DNA from: Azospirillum brasilense
GTDB taxonomy: Bacteria > Pseudomonadota > Alphaproteobacteria > Azospirillales > Azospirillaceae
Reading direction: 5' to 3'
Length of the DNA: 64,000 nucleotides
Assembly: GCF_007827815.1 (NCBI RefSeq)
Contig: NZ_VITH01000001.1
Location: forward strand, 1 to 64,000
This document shows positions 7,828 to 15,188 of the stretch, in pieces. Under the pieces are notes generated by a model, which saw only the letters and a list, made by a program, of their open reading frames with translations, was not told the origin of the DNA and ran no database searches. The position numbers were made by a program, and so were the translations under genes. The first letter of the stretch is position 1. Each line of letters opens with the position of its first letter.

Positions 7828-8361
7828 ATGCTACCACTGCTCATCCCCATCATCTCCGCCCTGGCCCCGGTGCTTCTGCCCGAGGTCGCCAAGGCCGCCC
7901 TCGGCACCGGCGAGATCGCTCAGAAGGTCGGCAAGGCCGCGGTGTCCGTCGTCTCCGCCGTGACCGGAGTCCCGATCGACACGCCGGCGGACGCCGAGCG
8001 CGCCGTCGCCGCGGTGCAGACCGATCCGGCCAAGCTGGCCGAGCTTTACCGCCAGCAGGGCGATCAGGTCGTGGCGCTGCTTCGGCTGGACAACGAGGAC
8101 CGGGCGAGCGCCCGCGCTCAGACGGTCGAACTGGCGAAGGCGGGCAGCCGCATCTCCTGGGGCGCGCCGGTCGTGTCGACCATCGTCCTGGTCACGTTCG
8201 GCGTCGTGCTGTACCGGGTTCTGAGCCAGCCGGCCGGCGAGATCGACCAGAACGCCACGCTGATGCTTGGCGCCCTGACCACCATGGCGTCGGCGGTGGT
8301 GTCCTACTGGGTCGGCTCCAGCGCCGGCAGTGCGGCCAAGGACAAGCTGCTCCGGAAGTGA
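7828..8361 (+). CDS. Holin family protein (GTA-type 3TM)
   Basis: A 177-residue membrane protein starting at the ATG after 'caaggagggg'. An N-terminal hydrophobic segment (residues 2-20) is followed by a polar helical region. Two further transmembrane segments follow at about 114-132 ('VVSTIVLVTFGVVLYRVL') and 145-166 ('LGALTTMASAVVSYWVG'). The C-terminus is a short basic tail. This layout matches the holin family found in gene transfer agents and alphaproteobacterial phages, which permeabilise the inner membrane for endolysin release. The next gene follows closely. Confidence 0.75.
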   Translation: MLPLLIPIISALAPVLLPEVAKAALGTGEIAQKVGKAAVSVVSAVTGVPIDTPADAERAVAAVQTDPAKLAELYRQQGDQVVALLRLDNEDRASARAQTVELAKAGSRISWGAPVVSTIVLVTFGVVLYRVLSQPAGEIDQNATLMLGALTTMASAVVSYWVGSSAGSAAKDKLLRK

Positions 8362-8372
8362 GGGGACTCGCT

Positions 8373-8885
8373 GTGACCCTTCCTCACCTCTCCGACCTCG
8401 CCGGGGCCGCCGGGTTCGCGCTGGTCGCCCTCTGGCCCTGGCTGTCCGGTCGCCGCGCTCTGCTGGCCGGGCAGGGCGCCTCAGCCGCGGCGTTCGCGCT
8501 GCACTACCTGCTGATCGGCGCCGCGACCGGTGCCGCGCTGTCCGGGCTGTCCGTCCTGCAGGTCGCCACCGCCTGGCCTGATGACCGGCCGCGCTGGTGC
8601 CGGGCGGTGTACATCGCCACCGTGCCCGCGCTTGCGGTACTGGCCGCCTCGACCTGGGCGGGCTGGCCATCGGCGTGCGCGGCGACCGGGATGGCTCTCG
8701 GCACCGCGGCGCGCTGGTGCCGGTCGGCACCCCTGCTGCGCGCCCTGTTCCTGGCCGCGGGTGTCTGCTGGGTCGCGCACGACCTGCTGACCGGCTCGAC
8801 GTTCGGGCTGCTGGCCGACCTGCTGTGCATGGCCGGGCTGGTCTACGGCGCGCTGCGCGACCGCCGGGCGCCTGCTACGGCCTGA
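8373..8885 (+). CDS. YgjV-like inner membrane protein
   Basis: A 170-residue integral membrane protein. The GTG at 8373 has 'gagggg' 7 bases before it; a GTG at 8358 overlapping the previous stop is the alternative. About five or six hydrophobic segments span the protein. 'GQGASAAAFALHYLLIG' and the following 'GAALSGLSVLQ' match the YgjV (Imp-YgjV) family of small inner membrane proteins. It follows the holin-like gene by 11 bases and is probably cotranscribed. Its function in phage is unknown; it may support lysis or membrane modification. Confidence 0.6.
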   Translation: MTLPHLSDLAGAAGFALVALWPWLSGRRALLAGQGASAAAFALHYLLIGAATGAALSGLSVLQVATAWPDDRPRWCRAVYIATVPALAVLAASTWAGWPSACAATGMALGTAARWCRSAPLLRALFLAAGVCWVAHDLLTGSTFGLLADLLCMAGLVYGALRDRRAPATA

Positions 8886-8930
8886 TCCGCCACCTTCTCA
8901 CCCATCATCACCATCATCGAGGAATCCACC

Positions 8931-9695
8931 GTGGACACCATGTTCCCGGCGCGCACCGTCGCGCGCGTGCCCTTCGAGGCGATGCCCGTACCTTCCGCCC
9001 TGGCGGAGCCGCGGGCCGCGCTGTCCGTTCTCGCTCACATGCAGGGCCTGACGCCGTTCCTGTCCACCGATTGGGCCGAGCTGGAGGATCTCAACGCCCG
9101 GCATCGCTCGTCATGGTTCGAGCTGCTGCCCCGCCCGGCCTCGACACCATGCCTTTGGGTTGGGCTGGAGAACTCCGCCGGTGATGTCGTCGCTGCCCAG
9201 GCCGCGATCCTGCTGGACTGCACCGGCAAGAGCTACGGCGCCCGGCTGGAGGCCATGACGGCTTTCTACGATGATCCCGGCGCGGCCGAGGCCTCGGGGG
9301 CGTGGTGCTTCTCGGCCAGCCCGGAGGCGAGGGAGGCCTGCGGCAAGGTTGCCATGATGTCCAGCGGCTGGGTCCATCCGGATTGGCGTGGTGGCCATCG
9401 TGACCTCTTCCACCTCTCCGGTAGACTGAACCGGCTGGCGGTGCTGGCCCGCTGGGCGCCGGATTGGCTGGTTGCCCTAGTCGATCCCAACGTGTCCCGG
9501 CTATGGACCGAAAAGGCGGTCGGGCAGCGGCACATGGACCGACACGCGACCATCCTGTTCCATCAGCCCGGCGAGGGCCGCCTCAGGCTGCATCTGATGC
9601 GGCTCCGACCGGACGATGTGACCGCGGACCTGCAACGTCGTGCATTTTCACCGCAGACAGCACCGCTCGCCGATTGCCGGCCTGGAACCCTATGA
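8931..9695 (+). CDS. Unknown protein with GNAT-like features
   Basis: A 254-residue soluble protein from a GTG with 'gagga' upstream; an in-frame ATG is three codons in. The central part ('VAMMSSGWVHPDWRGGH') and the following helix ('LFHLSGRLNRLAVLARW') resemble the beta4-alpha3 acetyl-CoA-binding region of GNAT acyltransferases. The next 'VDPNVSRLWTEKAVGQRHM' fits a GNAT C-terminal segment. The resemblance is weak and no family is certain. Its last 113 bases overlap the convergent PAS-like gene, so the two transcripts would be antisense to each other at their ends. Confidence 0.5.
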   Translation: MDTMFPARTVARVPFEAMPVPSALAEPRAALSVLAHMQGLTPFLSTDWAELEDLNARHRSSWFELLPRPASTPCLWVGLENSAGDVVAAQAAILLDCTGKSYGARLEAMTAFYDDPGAAEASGAWCFSASPEAREACGKVAMMSSGWVHPDWRGGHRDLFHLSGRLNRLAVLARWAPDWLVALVDPNVSRLWTEKAVGQRHMDRHATILFHQPGEGRLRLHLMRLRPDDVTADLQRRAFSPQTAPLADCRPGTL

Positions 9696-10134
9696 GGGCG
9701 TGGGTGAAGCTGAAGGGCTGGCCGATACCGGTCACCGCGATTTCGTTGTAGACCGCTTCGCCGCCGTCGATGGCCTCCAGGTATTGGCGGCTGATCGCGT
9801 CGGCGAAGATGTCGTGCGGGTCTTCGTTCTCGGGCCGACCAAGCATCATCCGGCCCCAGGCTTCACCCAGCGTGTCGAGTGCCGGGCGCCCGATGTAGCG
9901 GAACCGGAGCGGCCCGCCATCGGGGTCCGTCGAGAAGTAGCTGCACTGTGCGAGAAGCCCCGTTTCCCGCAGCCACCTCACCAGAGCCGGGCTGCCGCCG
10001 GGATAGCGGCGGGCCTCGGCAATGATCGCCTGCTGCCAATCCAAGGCATCGGCGGTGCGGTGGCGAGCGATACGGACATCGACCGGGACGGGCGGCGGCT
10101 GAATCGCGGCTTGCGGGAAACGGATGATGGTCAT
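9583..10134 (-). CDS. PAS-like domain protein (PAS_5 type)
   Basis: A 183-residue protein. The segment from about residue 30 to 165 has the pattern of alphaproteobacterial PF07310-type PAS domains: an N-terminal helix, 'LRFRYIGRPALDTLGEAWGR', a middle helix pair, and C-terminal strands around 'FSFTHALIGFQAGNRRAV'. There is no output domain. Its ATG overlaps the stop of the upstream gene (4 bases), so the two are translationally coupled. Its 3' end overlaps the convergent GNAT-like gene. Such stand-alone PAS proteins are common in Azospirillum chromosomes; finding one inside the prophage boundary is unusual. Confidence 0.6.
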   Translation of the reverse strand: MTIIRFPQAAIQPPPVPVDVRIARHRTADALDWQQAIIAEARRYPGGSPALVRWLRETGLLAQCSYFSTDPDGGPLRFRYIGRPALDTLGEAWGRMMLGRPENEDPHDIFADAISRQYLEAIDGGEAVYNEIAVTGIGQPFSFTHALIGFQAGNRRAVLSAVKMHDVAGPRSHRPVGAASDAA

Positions 10135-10610
10135 GATGCCACGCGCTCCATCGCGGAGAGGGGAGCCATGAAGGTATCGTAGCAGGCACGGGCCTGCTCG
10201 ACGGTGATCCCGGCGCGCTCAGCGGCCCCGGCGATGAGCGCTTCCGGCGGAGCGGTCGCGGCCTCGGCGCCGATGCCGGCGATCTCGTCATCCATGGCCG
10301 CGATGCTGTTGTCGGCGTTCGCCGCCATTGCCCGCAATCCGGCCTCCAGGCTGCGGGCGGCAGTGAGGTGGACCTCCGTCTGCCCGGCATCCAACCCGAT
10401 ATCCTGGTTGGTCAGGAGGCTGACGACGACGATGGCCTCCTCCGGCGTGGCCGGGATGCTGGCCGCGATGGCGTCGGCGAGGTCCCAGCGGACATCCGAG
10501 GCGTCGGGGTCGCTGAGGGCAGCGGCGAGTTGGGCGGAGAGGGCGGGAAGCGCAGCGATTTCTCCGGGTGCAGCTTGGCCGCTGGTGTTATGATCGGAAC
10601 CGATCAACAT
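10131..10610 (-). CDS. Unknown protein upstream of the PAS-like gene
   Basis: A 159-residue acidic, Ala-rich helical protein. The ATG at 10610 is chosen because the frame upstream crosses the divergent promoter region and is low-complexity; the SD 'AAGGAGG' lies rather far, about 13 bases away. No domain was recognised. Predicted helices include 'AQLAAALSDP', 'TPEEAIVVVSLLTNQ' and 'EALIAGAAERAGITVEQARA'. The last may be a small helical bundle. It overlaps the PAS-like gene by 4 bases and is divergent from the XRE regulator, whose operator region it probably shares. Confidence 0.5.
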   Translation of the reverse strand: MLIGSDHNTSGQAAPGEIAALPALSAQLAAALSDPDASDVRWDLADAIAASIPATPEEAIVVVSLLTNQDIGLDAGQTEVHLTAARSLEAGLRAMAANADNSIAAMDDEIAGIGAEAATAPPEALIAGAAERAGITVEQARACYDTFMAPLSAMERVAS

Positions 10611-10676
10611 GGGCTTGGACGAGCCTCCTTCGTGTTGGTCATTGCCCCGGCTGTTGCTGCAGTTCGGGGAGTGGGC

Positions 10677-10710
10677 GCCCGGTCGTTGCTGCGACCGGGC
10701 GTTTTGCGTT
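10677..10710 (+). terminator. GC-rich stem-loop with T-run
   Basis: Perfect 9-bp stem GCCCGGTCG/CGACCGGGC with a 6-base loop, followed by GTTTTGCGTTT. No plus-strand gene lies just upstream. On the minus strand it sits in the leader of the 10610 gene. It may stop antisense readthrough or act in that leader. Confidence 0.5.
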
Positions 10711-10733
10711 TCTGATTGGCTATTGCCGCAATC

Positions 10734-10804
10734 ATGATCCAAAAGGTATAACTGTACCTCCGAAGTGTCAACCACTTTGGATCATAATATCCAAAAAGGA
10801 TCAT
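10734..10804. promoter_or_regulatory. Repeated operator-like element before the XRE gene
   Basis: ATGATCCAAAA (10734-10744) and TTTGGATCAT (10776-10785) form an inverted repeat, and a third related copy, TATCCAAAAAGGATCAT, lies at 10788-10804, directly before the regulator's start. The array covers the divergent promoters and the third copy includes the SD of the XRE gene. Autorepression by that protein is a reasonable inference. Confidence 0.6.
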
Positions 10805-10806
10805 GC

Positions 10807-11070
10807 ATGCTGACCGCAAAGCAGATCAGGGCCGCCCGTGCGCTGCTCGGCTGGAGCCAAGCCGATCTCGCTACCGTCACAAAGCTCTCGGTTCCCACCA
10901 TTAAGCGGATGGAGGGCCCGAGGGGACCTGATTCGAGCACGGCTGCCAATGTCGCTGCGGTTCAGCGTGCCTTGGAGGACGCGGACGTCCAGTTCATCGC
11001 AGAGGGCGAGCTGTCCCCCGACGGCGGTGTCGGTGTGCGTCTCCGCAAAGAGAAACCCAACGCCGTCTAA
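10807..11070 (+). CDS. XRE-family HTH regulator
   Basis: An 87-residue protein. The start at 10807 has 'aagga' six bases upstream, within the operator array. Residues 1-60 are a compact XRE/Cro-type helix-turn-helix: 'MLTAKQIRAARALLGWSQ', then 'ADLATVTKLSVPTIKRME'. The tail ('EDADVQFIAEGELSPDGG') resembles the small chromosomal XRE regulators of alphaproteobacteria. It probably binds the repeats just upstream and controls itself and the divergent minus-strand pair. No long repressor C-terminal domain is present, so it is not a CI-type repressor with autocleavage. Confidence 0.8.
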   Translation: MLTAKQIRAARALLGWSQADLATVTKLSVPTIKRMEGPRGPDSSTAANVAAVQRALEDADVQFIAEGELSPDGGVGVRLRKEKPNAV

Positions 11071-11641
11071 GGTAAAAGAAATCTTATTCAAGACTTGGCC
11101 CCCTTCGTGCATATCATCGTATGTCCCGGCCAGGATGTGGCAGGACTCAATGGCCGCGCAGCGCGGCGGTCGGCGATGAATGGCGAGGGTAGCGCCTCGT
11201 GTGGTCCGGGGTGGTTGTGGCGACTGCCCCGGACCTCCACCCTGAAGACAGTGCGTCTCTCAGGGGGACTGCACTCTATGCATGATAATTCTTTTATGGG
11301 TAGCAGAATTTTTCCATCCGCTACCCCTGCATGCATAGCCAAATATGCAGGCGACATACAGAGGTATGCAAAACGCTCCGCAGGCCCGATTTGCCTCGCA
11401 TTATGCGAATGCATGCGGCGGTGTGTCGCGCCGTGCAACGGGACCGAATGACGCCGATCTGTGTGGGTTGATCTGTTCTGGTTGCGTTCCCTCATACGGA
11501 CAGGATGCCCATACGTAGGAATGTTGTCAATGGGCGGTGGTGACGCTTAAGCTGCGGAGCGCCTCGGATTGCGGTTGTACAGCCGAAGCTCGCGCAGCCA
11601 GAATGCGCGGATCGTTGACCCGCTGATGACCTGGAGCGCCC
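11071..11641. other. 571-base region without a convincing gene
   Basis: Open frames occur on both strands but have odd composition, no RBS and no recognisable domains. The stretch holds several hairpins: a perfect 9-bp stem GGTCCGGGG/CCCCGGACC at 11203-11235 and a 7-bp stem GGGTAGC/GCTACCC at 11298-11326. It also has repeated TATGCA/TGCATA motifs between 11278 and 11420. It may hold a small RNA or a control region. Confidence 0.45.
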
Positions 11642-11947
11642 ATGCTGCCGACCCTTCTCCGCCTCGCCGGCGCACTGGAACTGCTGGGCGCCATCATCCT
11701 GGCCGTCATTGCGATGCCGGTCACGAAGTCGTGCGATGCGTACCTATCGCACGCGCCGTCCTTCAATGCCTGCGAGGCGACCGCATCATCCGGTAGCTGG
11801 ACGCGCTTCCTTACGATCATGGCTGAGGGAATTGTGGTGGCGCTGGTGCTCTTTGCGGTCGCCGGCATCTTCGAGATGGTGCGGGAGAACCGCAATCGGA
11901 TGGCGGCAATTGAGGCCGAGATGAAGCGGGCGGAAAGGCCCGAGTGA
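11642..11947 (+). CDS. Small two-TM membrane protein
   Basis: A 101-residue protein with 'ggag' six bases before the ATG. A first hydrophobic segment at residues 7-28 and a second at about 58-78 ('MAEGIVVALVLFAVAGIFEMV') flank a loop with two cysteines (C31 and C44). A charged C-terminal helix ('RENRNRMAAIEAEMKRAE') follows. It is the last gene before the attachment site. Small membrane proteins at prophage ends sometimes act in superinfection exclusion, but nothing here shows that. No family was recognised. Confidence 0.5.
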   Translation: MLPTLLRLAGALELLGAIILAVIAMPVTKSCDAYLSHAPSFNACEATASSGSWTRFLTIMAEGIVVALVLFAVAGIFEMVRENRNRMAAIEAEMKRAERPE

Positions 11948-11959
11948 CACCCATGGCGT

Positions 11960-12020
11960 GTCAAACTGGCCTTGTAAGGTATTGATCTTACATACCCCGG
12001 AAAACCCGCGAAAGTTTGAC
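11960..12020. repeat. Inverted repeat next to the attachment site
   Basis: GTCAAACT at 11960-11967 and AGTTTGAC at 12013-12020 are perfect complements, 45 bases apart and about 30 bases before the tRNA fragment. They could be arm-type recombinase or excisionase sites, or the base of a loose terminator. Confidence 0.35.
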
Positions 12021-12050
12021 GCCGGCCTTTAAAATCAACGATTTACCGGT

Positions 12051-12097
12051 GACTTTTAATCATGTGGCCGTGGGTTCGAATCCCACCCGGATCACCA
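12051..12097 (+). other. tRNA-Lys(UUU) 3' fragment, prophage att site
   Basis: The 47 bases run from the anticodon arm to the CCA end: anticodon loop CTTTTAA (UUU, Lys), variable loop TGGCC, T-arm GTGGG-TTCGAAT-CCCAC, acceptor strand CCGGATC, discriminator A, then CCA. The D-arm and the 5' acceptor strand are absent, and the 5' side of the anticodon stem pairs only partly. Phages that integrate into a tRNA 3' end leave exactly such a duplicate, with the intact tRNA at the far end. Confidence 0.85.
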
Positions 12098-12315
12098 TCC
12101 CCCCCAAGGACTTGACGGTCTGATCGGCCGTCCGCTCAGGCTCCCCCGGCAAACCGATCCGTGACGGTTTGCAAGGTGTGGGGTACCGCTCCCGATTGCC
12201 GCCGGTTTAAAAAGATCGGGTCGGCGATCCCTCGTGTCACCCCGGCAGCAAACCGGAACCTTCGGCCAACTTGCGGTGTTGCTTGGCGGCAGCGTCAAGA
12301 GGGGGAGTCGCCGGC

Positions 12316-13140
12316 ATGAACCGAGCCACCGATCCGTATGCCGACACCATGCACGGCGTCGCGGCGGGCAACACAGCAGACAGCACGCCCACATCCGAAA
12401 GCCCGGCATCGCCGCGCGGCCGGCGTGGGACGGACGAGATCGAACAGGACATCCACGCCATCCGCGGCCGCATGGACGCGGTTCTCGACGAAATCGAGTT
12501 CCGCCTGTCGCCCGGCCAGATGTCGGGCGGCGTCATCGAGGTGGTGCGCGACGTGGTCGAGGGCAACCCGTCGCGCATGGCCCGGGCCATACGCTCCAAC
12601 CCTTGGCCGCTGGCCCTGGTGGCGGCGGGCGCCCTGTGGTTCGCCTGGACCGTGTCGCGCACGCCGGAGGTTGAACCGGTCGCCTCCGCAACGCCGACCG
12701 GACGGGTTGTCGACGGGACGATCCAGGATGTGCTGAGCGTTCTGGTCGCCGCCTGCCGCCAGGGAGCCACCGGGTTCCGTCAGGCCGACATGGTCCTCGA
12801 CGACCCCGATCTGAGGAACCGGCTTTCTCAGGTCGCCACCCAGTTCGACCGCAGCGCCGCCGCCCTGGAGGCGGAACTGGTGCGCCGCGGCGGTGGCCGG
12901 GACCTGCGGTTGCCGGTGCACGCGGTCTGGCGCGACCTGGACACCGAACTGGGCGGCGCGCGGACGCGCGGCGGGCTGCTCCGTGGTCTGGAAAGCGGCG
13001 TGGAGGGCACGCTGGGTCTGTTCCGCAACAGCCTGCACGACGAGCTTCCCGAGGAGCTGACGGTGATCGTCGGCGCGCATTTCCACGAGATCGAAACGGT
13101 GCGACACCGCGTCGGCGCGCTGCGCGAAGCGGTCGCGTAA
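12316..13140 (+). CDS. DUF3618 and four-helix-bundle (PA2169-like) protein
   Basis: A 274-residue protein. The ATG at 12316 follows 'aagagggggag'. Residues 38-66 match DUF3618 ('EIEQDIHAIRGRMDAVLDEIE'), a short amphipathic helix found in membrane-associated stress proteins. A transmembrane segment follows at about 97-114 ('WPLALVAAGALWFAWTV'). Residues 130-274 look like a PA2169/DUF2383-type four-helix bundle ('VLSVLVAACRQGATGFRQA'). It lies 10 bases upstream of the YihY-type gene and is probably cotranscribed. It is the first host gene after the prophage. Role in envelope stress is inferred. Confidence 0.7.
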   Translation: MNRATDPYADTMHGVAAGNTADSTPTSESPASPRGRRGTDEIEQDIHAIRGRMDAVLDEIEFRLSPGQMSGGVIEVVRDVVEGNPSRMARAIRSNPWPLALVAAGALWFAWTVSRTPEVEPVASATPTGRVVDGTIQDVLSVLVAACRQGATGFRQADMVLDDPDLRNRLSQVATQFDRSAAALEAELVRRGGGRDLRLPVHAVWRDLDTELGGARTRGGLLRGLESGVEGTLGLFRNSLHDELPEELTVIVGAHFHEIETVRHRVGALREAVA

Positions 13141-13150
13141 AGGGGGAACC

Positions 13151-14158
13151 ATGCTGGGGCTGAGCCGTCGCCACCGCAACCAGTATCCGCGTGTCGAGAT
13201 GGGGGGGCGAGGGCGGTCGGCGACCCGGCCATCCGATATTCCCAAGGCGGGCTGGAAGGACATCCTCTGGCGCACCTGGGAGGAGCAGGGAAAGGACAAC
13301 ATCTCCATCGTGGCGGCGGGGGTGGCCTACTACGCCCTGTTCGCCATCTTCCCGGCCATTGCCGCTCTGGTGTCGCTCTACGGCCTCGCCTTCGACCCGG
13401 CGGGGGTGGAACAGCAGGTCAATCAACTGGCCGGACTGCTGCCGCCGGAGGCGTTGAATGTGCTGCGCGATCAGGCGCGCAACGTGGCGTCGGCGCCGCA
13501 GGAAGGTCTGGGTTTCGGCGTCCTGTTCGGCCTCGCCTTGACTCTGTGGAGCGCGTCGCGCGGCACCAATTCCCTGATCACCGCGCTGAACATCGCGTAC
13601 GGAGAGAAGGAGCGGCGCAGCTTCATCTGGCTCGCCGGCCTGTCGCTGGTTCTGACGCTGGCCGGGCTGGTCTTCGTGATCATGACCCTGGCGATGATCG
13701 TGGCGGTGCCGGCGGCCATCAATTTCCTGGGCTTGCGGGACACCCCGATCGGTTGGGCCGCCAGCCTCGCGCGCTGGCCCATCCTGGCGGTGGCGATCGT
13801 CCTGGCGCTTGCCGTGCTCTACCGCTACGGGCCGGACCGCCGGCAGCCGAAATGGCGCTGGGTCACTTGGGGATCGGCCATCGCTACGGCGCTGTGGATC
13901 ATCGCCTCGGTGGGCTTCTCGGTCTATGTCTCGAACTTCGGCAGCTACAACCAGACCTACGGGTCGGTCGGAGCGGGCGTGGTGCTTCTGCTGTGGTTCA
14001 ACCTGACCTCCTACGTGATCCTGATGGGAGCCGAGCTGAACGCGGAGATCGAGCACCAGACCGCCCAGGACACCACCGAGGAGGACGGGCGCGGCCCGAA
14101 GCCGATGGGCCATCGGGACGCTTACGTCGCCGACACGGTGGGCAAGCGCCGGGCGTAG
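13151..14158 (+). CDS. YihY/virulence factor BrkB family membrane protein
   Basis: A 335-residue inner membrane protein with RBS 'aaagggggaacc'. The N-terminus is a basic cytoplasmic segment. 'DNISIVAAGVAYYALFAIFPAI' is the signature of the YihY/BrkB family (once mislabelled ribonuclease BN). Six hydrophobic segments follow, and 'SVGAGVVLLLWFNLTSYVIL' with 'GAELNAEIEHQ' completes the family pattern. The function of the family is not settled; transport or envelope roles are proposed. It follows the DUF3618 gene with a 10-base gap and is convergent with the acyltransferase gene, 14 bases away. Confidence 0.9.
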   Translation: MLGLSRRHRNQYPRVEMGGRGRSATRPSDIPKAGWKDILWRTWEEQGKDNISIVAAGVAYYALFAIFPAIAALVSLYGLAFDPAGVEQQVNQLAGLLPPEALNVLRDQARNVASAPQEGLGFGVLFGLALTLWSASRGTNSLITALNIAYGEKERRSFIWLAGLSLVLTLAGLVFVIMTLAMIVAVPAAINFLGLRDTPIGWAASLARWPILAVAIVLALAVLYRYGPDRRQPKWRWVTWGSAIATALWIIASVGFSVYVSNFGSYNQTYGSVGAGVVLLLWFNLTSYVILMGAELNAEIEHQTAQDTTEEDGRGPKPMGHRDAYVADTVGKRRA

Positions 14159-14172
14159 GGTCCCACTCCCGG

Positions 14173-15126
14173 TCAGCGGCTGCCGCAGCTTTGGATGATG
14201 CCGTCGACTTTACGGGCGCTGTCGGCGGTCAGGCGGTCGTGGACGAAGTCGGACCACAGGCCGGCGCCGTTCAGGTCGTCGGAGACGCAGCGGCAGGTGG
14301 CGGTGCAATGCGCCACCGCGCCGCCGCCGGACGTGCAGGTCGCCACGCAGGAGGTCTGGAAGCTGCGGACGTCCGCCGGGTCGGCGCCGATCCCCATCGC
14401 CAGCAGCGACAGCAGGCCGAACAGAATGGGCTGGTGCAGCAGATAGACGGCCAAGCTGTGCCGCCCGGCCCAGGCGAATGCGCGCCTGACCGCTCCACCT
14501 CGAACCGCGTTCGGGGCAGGCCGCCACAAGCGCCCCAGCGCCATTCCGAACAGGAAGCCACCGAACCAGGGAAAGAGCGGCACGTAGTCGTTCGATTCCG
14601 GCGCGAAGGTCATCAGCCCGATCCAGCGCAGCCAGGGCGTGTCGAACAGCGGCAGGGCGACCGTCTCTCCTGCGGCGATGACCGCCACGCCGAGCAGCAG
14701 GAGCGCCGGCCACGGCAGGCGCAGCAGCGCAAGCCCAAGCAGGCTCGCCACCGCCATATGATGCAGCACGCCGAAGAAGATCGGGCTGTCCGGAAACAGG
14801 ACCAGCGACACCGCCGACACGCCACCCGCCGCCAGGACGAGCAGAGCGAACCGCCGCAGGAACCGCCGCCGGTCGATCCCACCCTCCGCCGCCAGAACGA
14901 GGCTGAGGCCCGACAGAATCAGGAAGCTGCCGAGGATGCCGGTGCGCGCGGCCAGCCACAATGGGTCGCCGAACAGGTCGAAATCAGCCAGCCCCAGATA
15001 GGTCAGGTCCCAGGAGCCGTGATAGAGGGCCATGGCGAGCAGGGCCACGCCGCGGGCCGTGTCGATGGCGCCGATGCGCCGGTTTGCCGGGGCCACCGAT
15101 GCGGGGGAGGGGGAGAGGATGGGCAT
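14173..15126 (-). CDS. Membrane acyltransferase-like protein with Cys-rich tail
   Basis: A 317-residue polytopic membrane protein of the HGSNAT-catalytic/DUF1624 type. It opens with 'RRIGAIDTARGVALLAMALYH', the start of the family domain, in which the following His is thought to take part in acyl transfer across the membrane. Seven or eight hydrophobic segments run to about residue 250, with 'FPWFGGFLFGMALGR' and 'HSLAVYLLHQPILF' as family landmarks. The last 65 residues are an unusual soluble tail with six cysteines. The substrate is not known. It is convergent with the YihY-type gene. Confidence 0.8.
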   Translation of the reverse strand: MPILSPSPASVAPANRRIGAIDTARGVALLAMALYHGSWDLTYLGLADFDLFGDPLWLAARTGILGSFLILSGLSLVLAAEGGIDRRRFLRRFALLVLAAGGVSAVSLVLFPDSPIFFGVLHHMAVASLLGLALLRLPWPALLLLGVAVIAAGETVALPLFDTPWLRWIGLMTFAPESNDYVPLFPWFGGFLFGMALGRLWRPAPNAVRGGAVRRAFAWAGRHSLAVYLLHQPILFGLLSLLAMGIGADPADVRSFQTSCVATCTSGGGAVAHCTATCRCVSDDLNGAGLWSDFVHDRLTADSARKVDGIIQSCGSR

Positions 15127-15188
15127 GGGCGGGACTTTTGCCCAAATGCCCTATCGCTGTCCACCGGGCCGCTGTCCACCGTTGCCCG

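Larger units (their letters stand above)
1..12097. mobile_element. Prophage, right part
   Basis: The interval holds phage tail fibre, endolysin and holin-like genes, small orphan regulators and AT-rich cargo genes. It ends at a 3' tRNA fragment. Gene content changes sharply to ordinary host genes after base 12,100. The left end, capsid and replication genes and the integrase are not in the window. The boundary is inferred from the tRNA fragment; the phage family was not identified. Confidence 0.85.

Noticed and set aside
11088..11495. Overlapping open frames on both strands in the 11.1-11.5 kb region
   Set aside because: No RBS, odd composition and many rare combinations; neither resembles a protein. 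The region is described as non-coding.
12031..12097. Complete tRNA gene at the prophage end
   Set aside because: The D-arm (no GGTAGAGC-like sequence) and the 5' acceptor strand are missing; only the 3' part is present.
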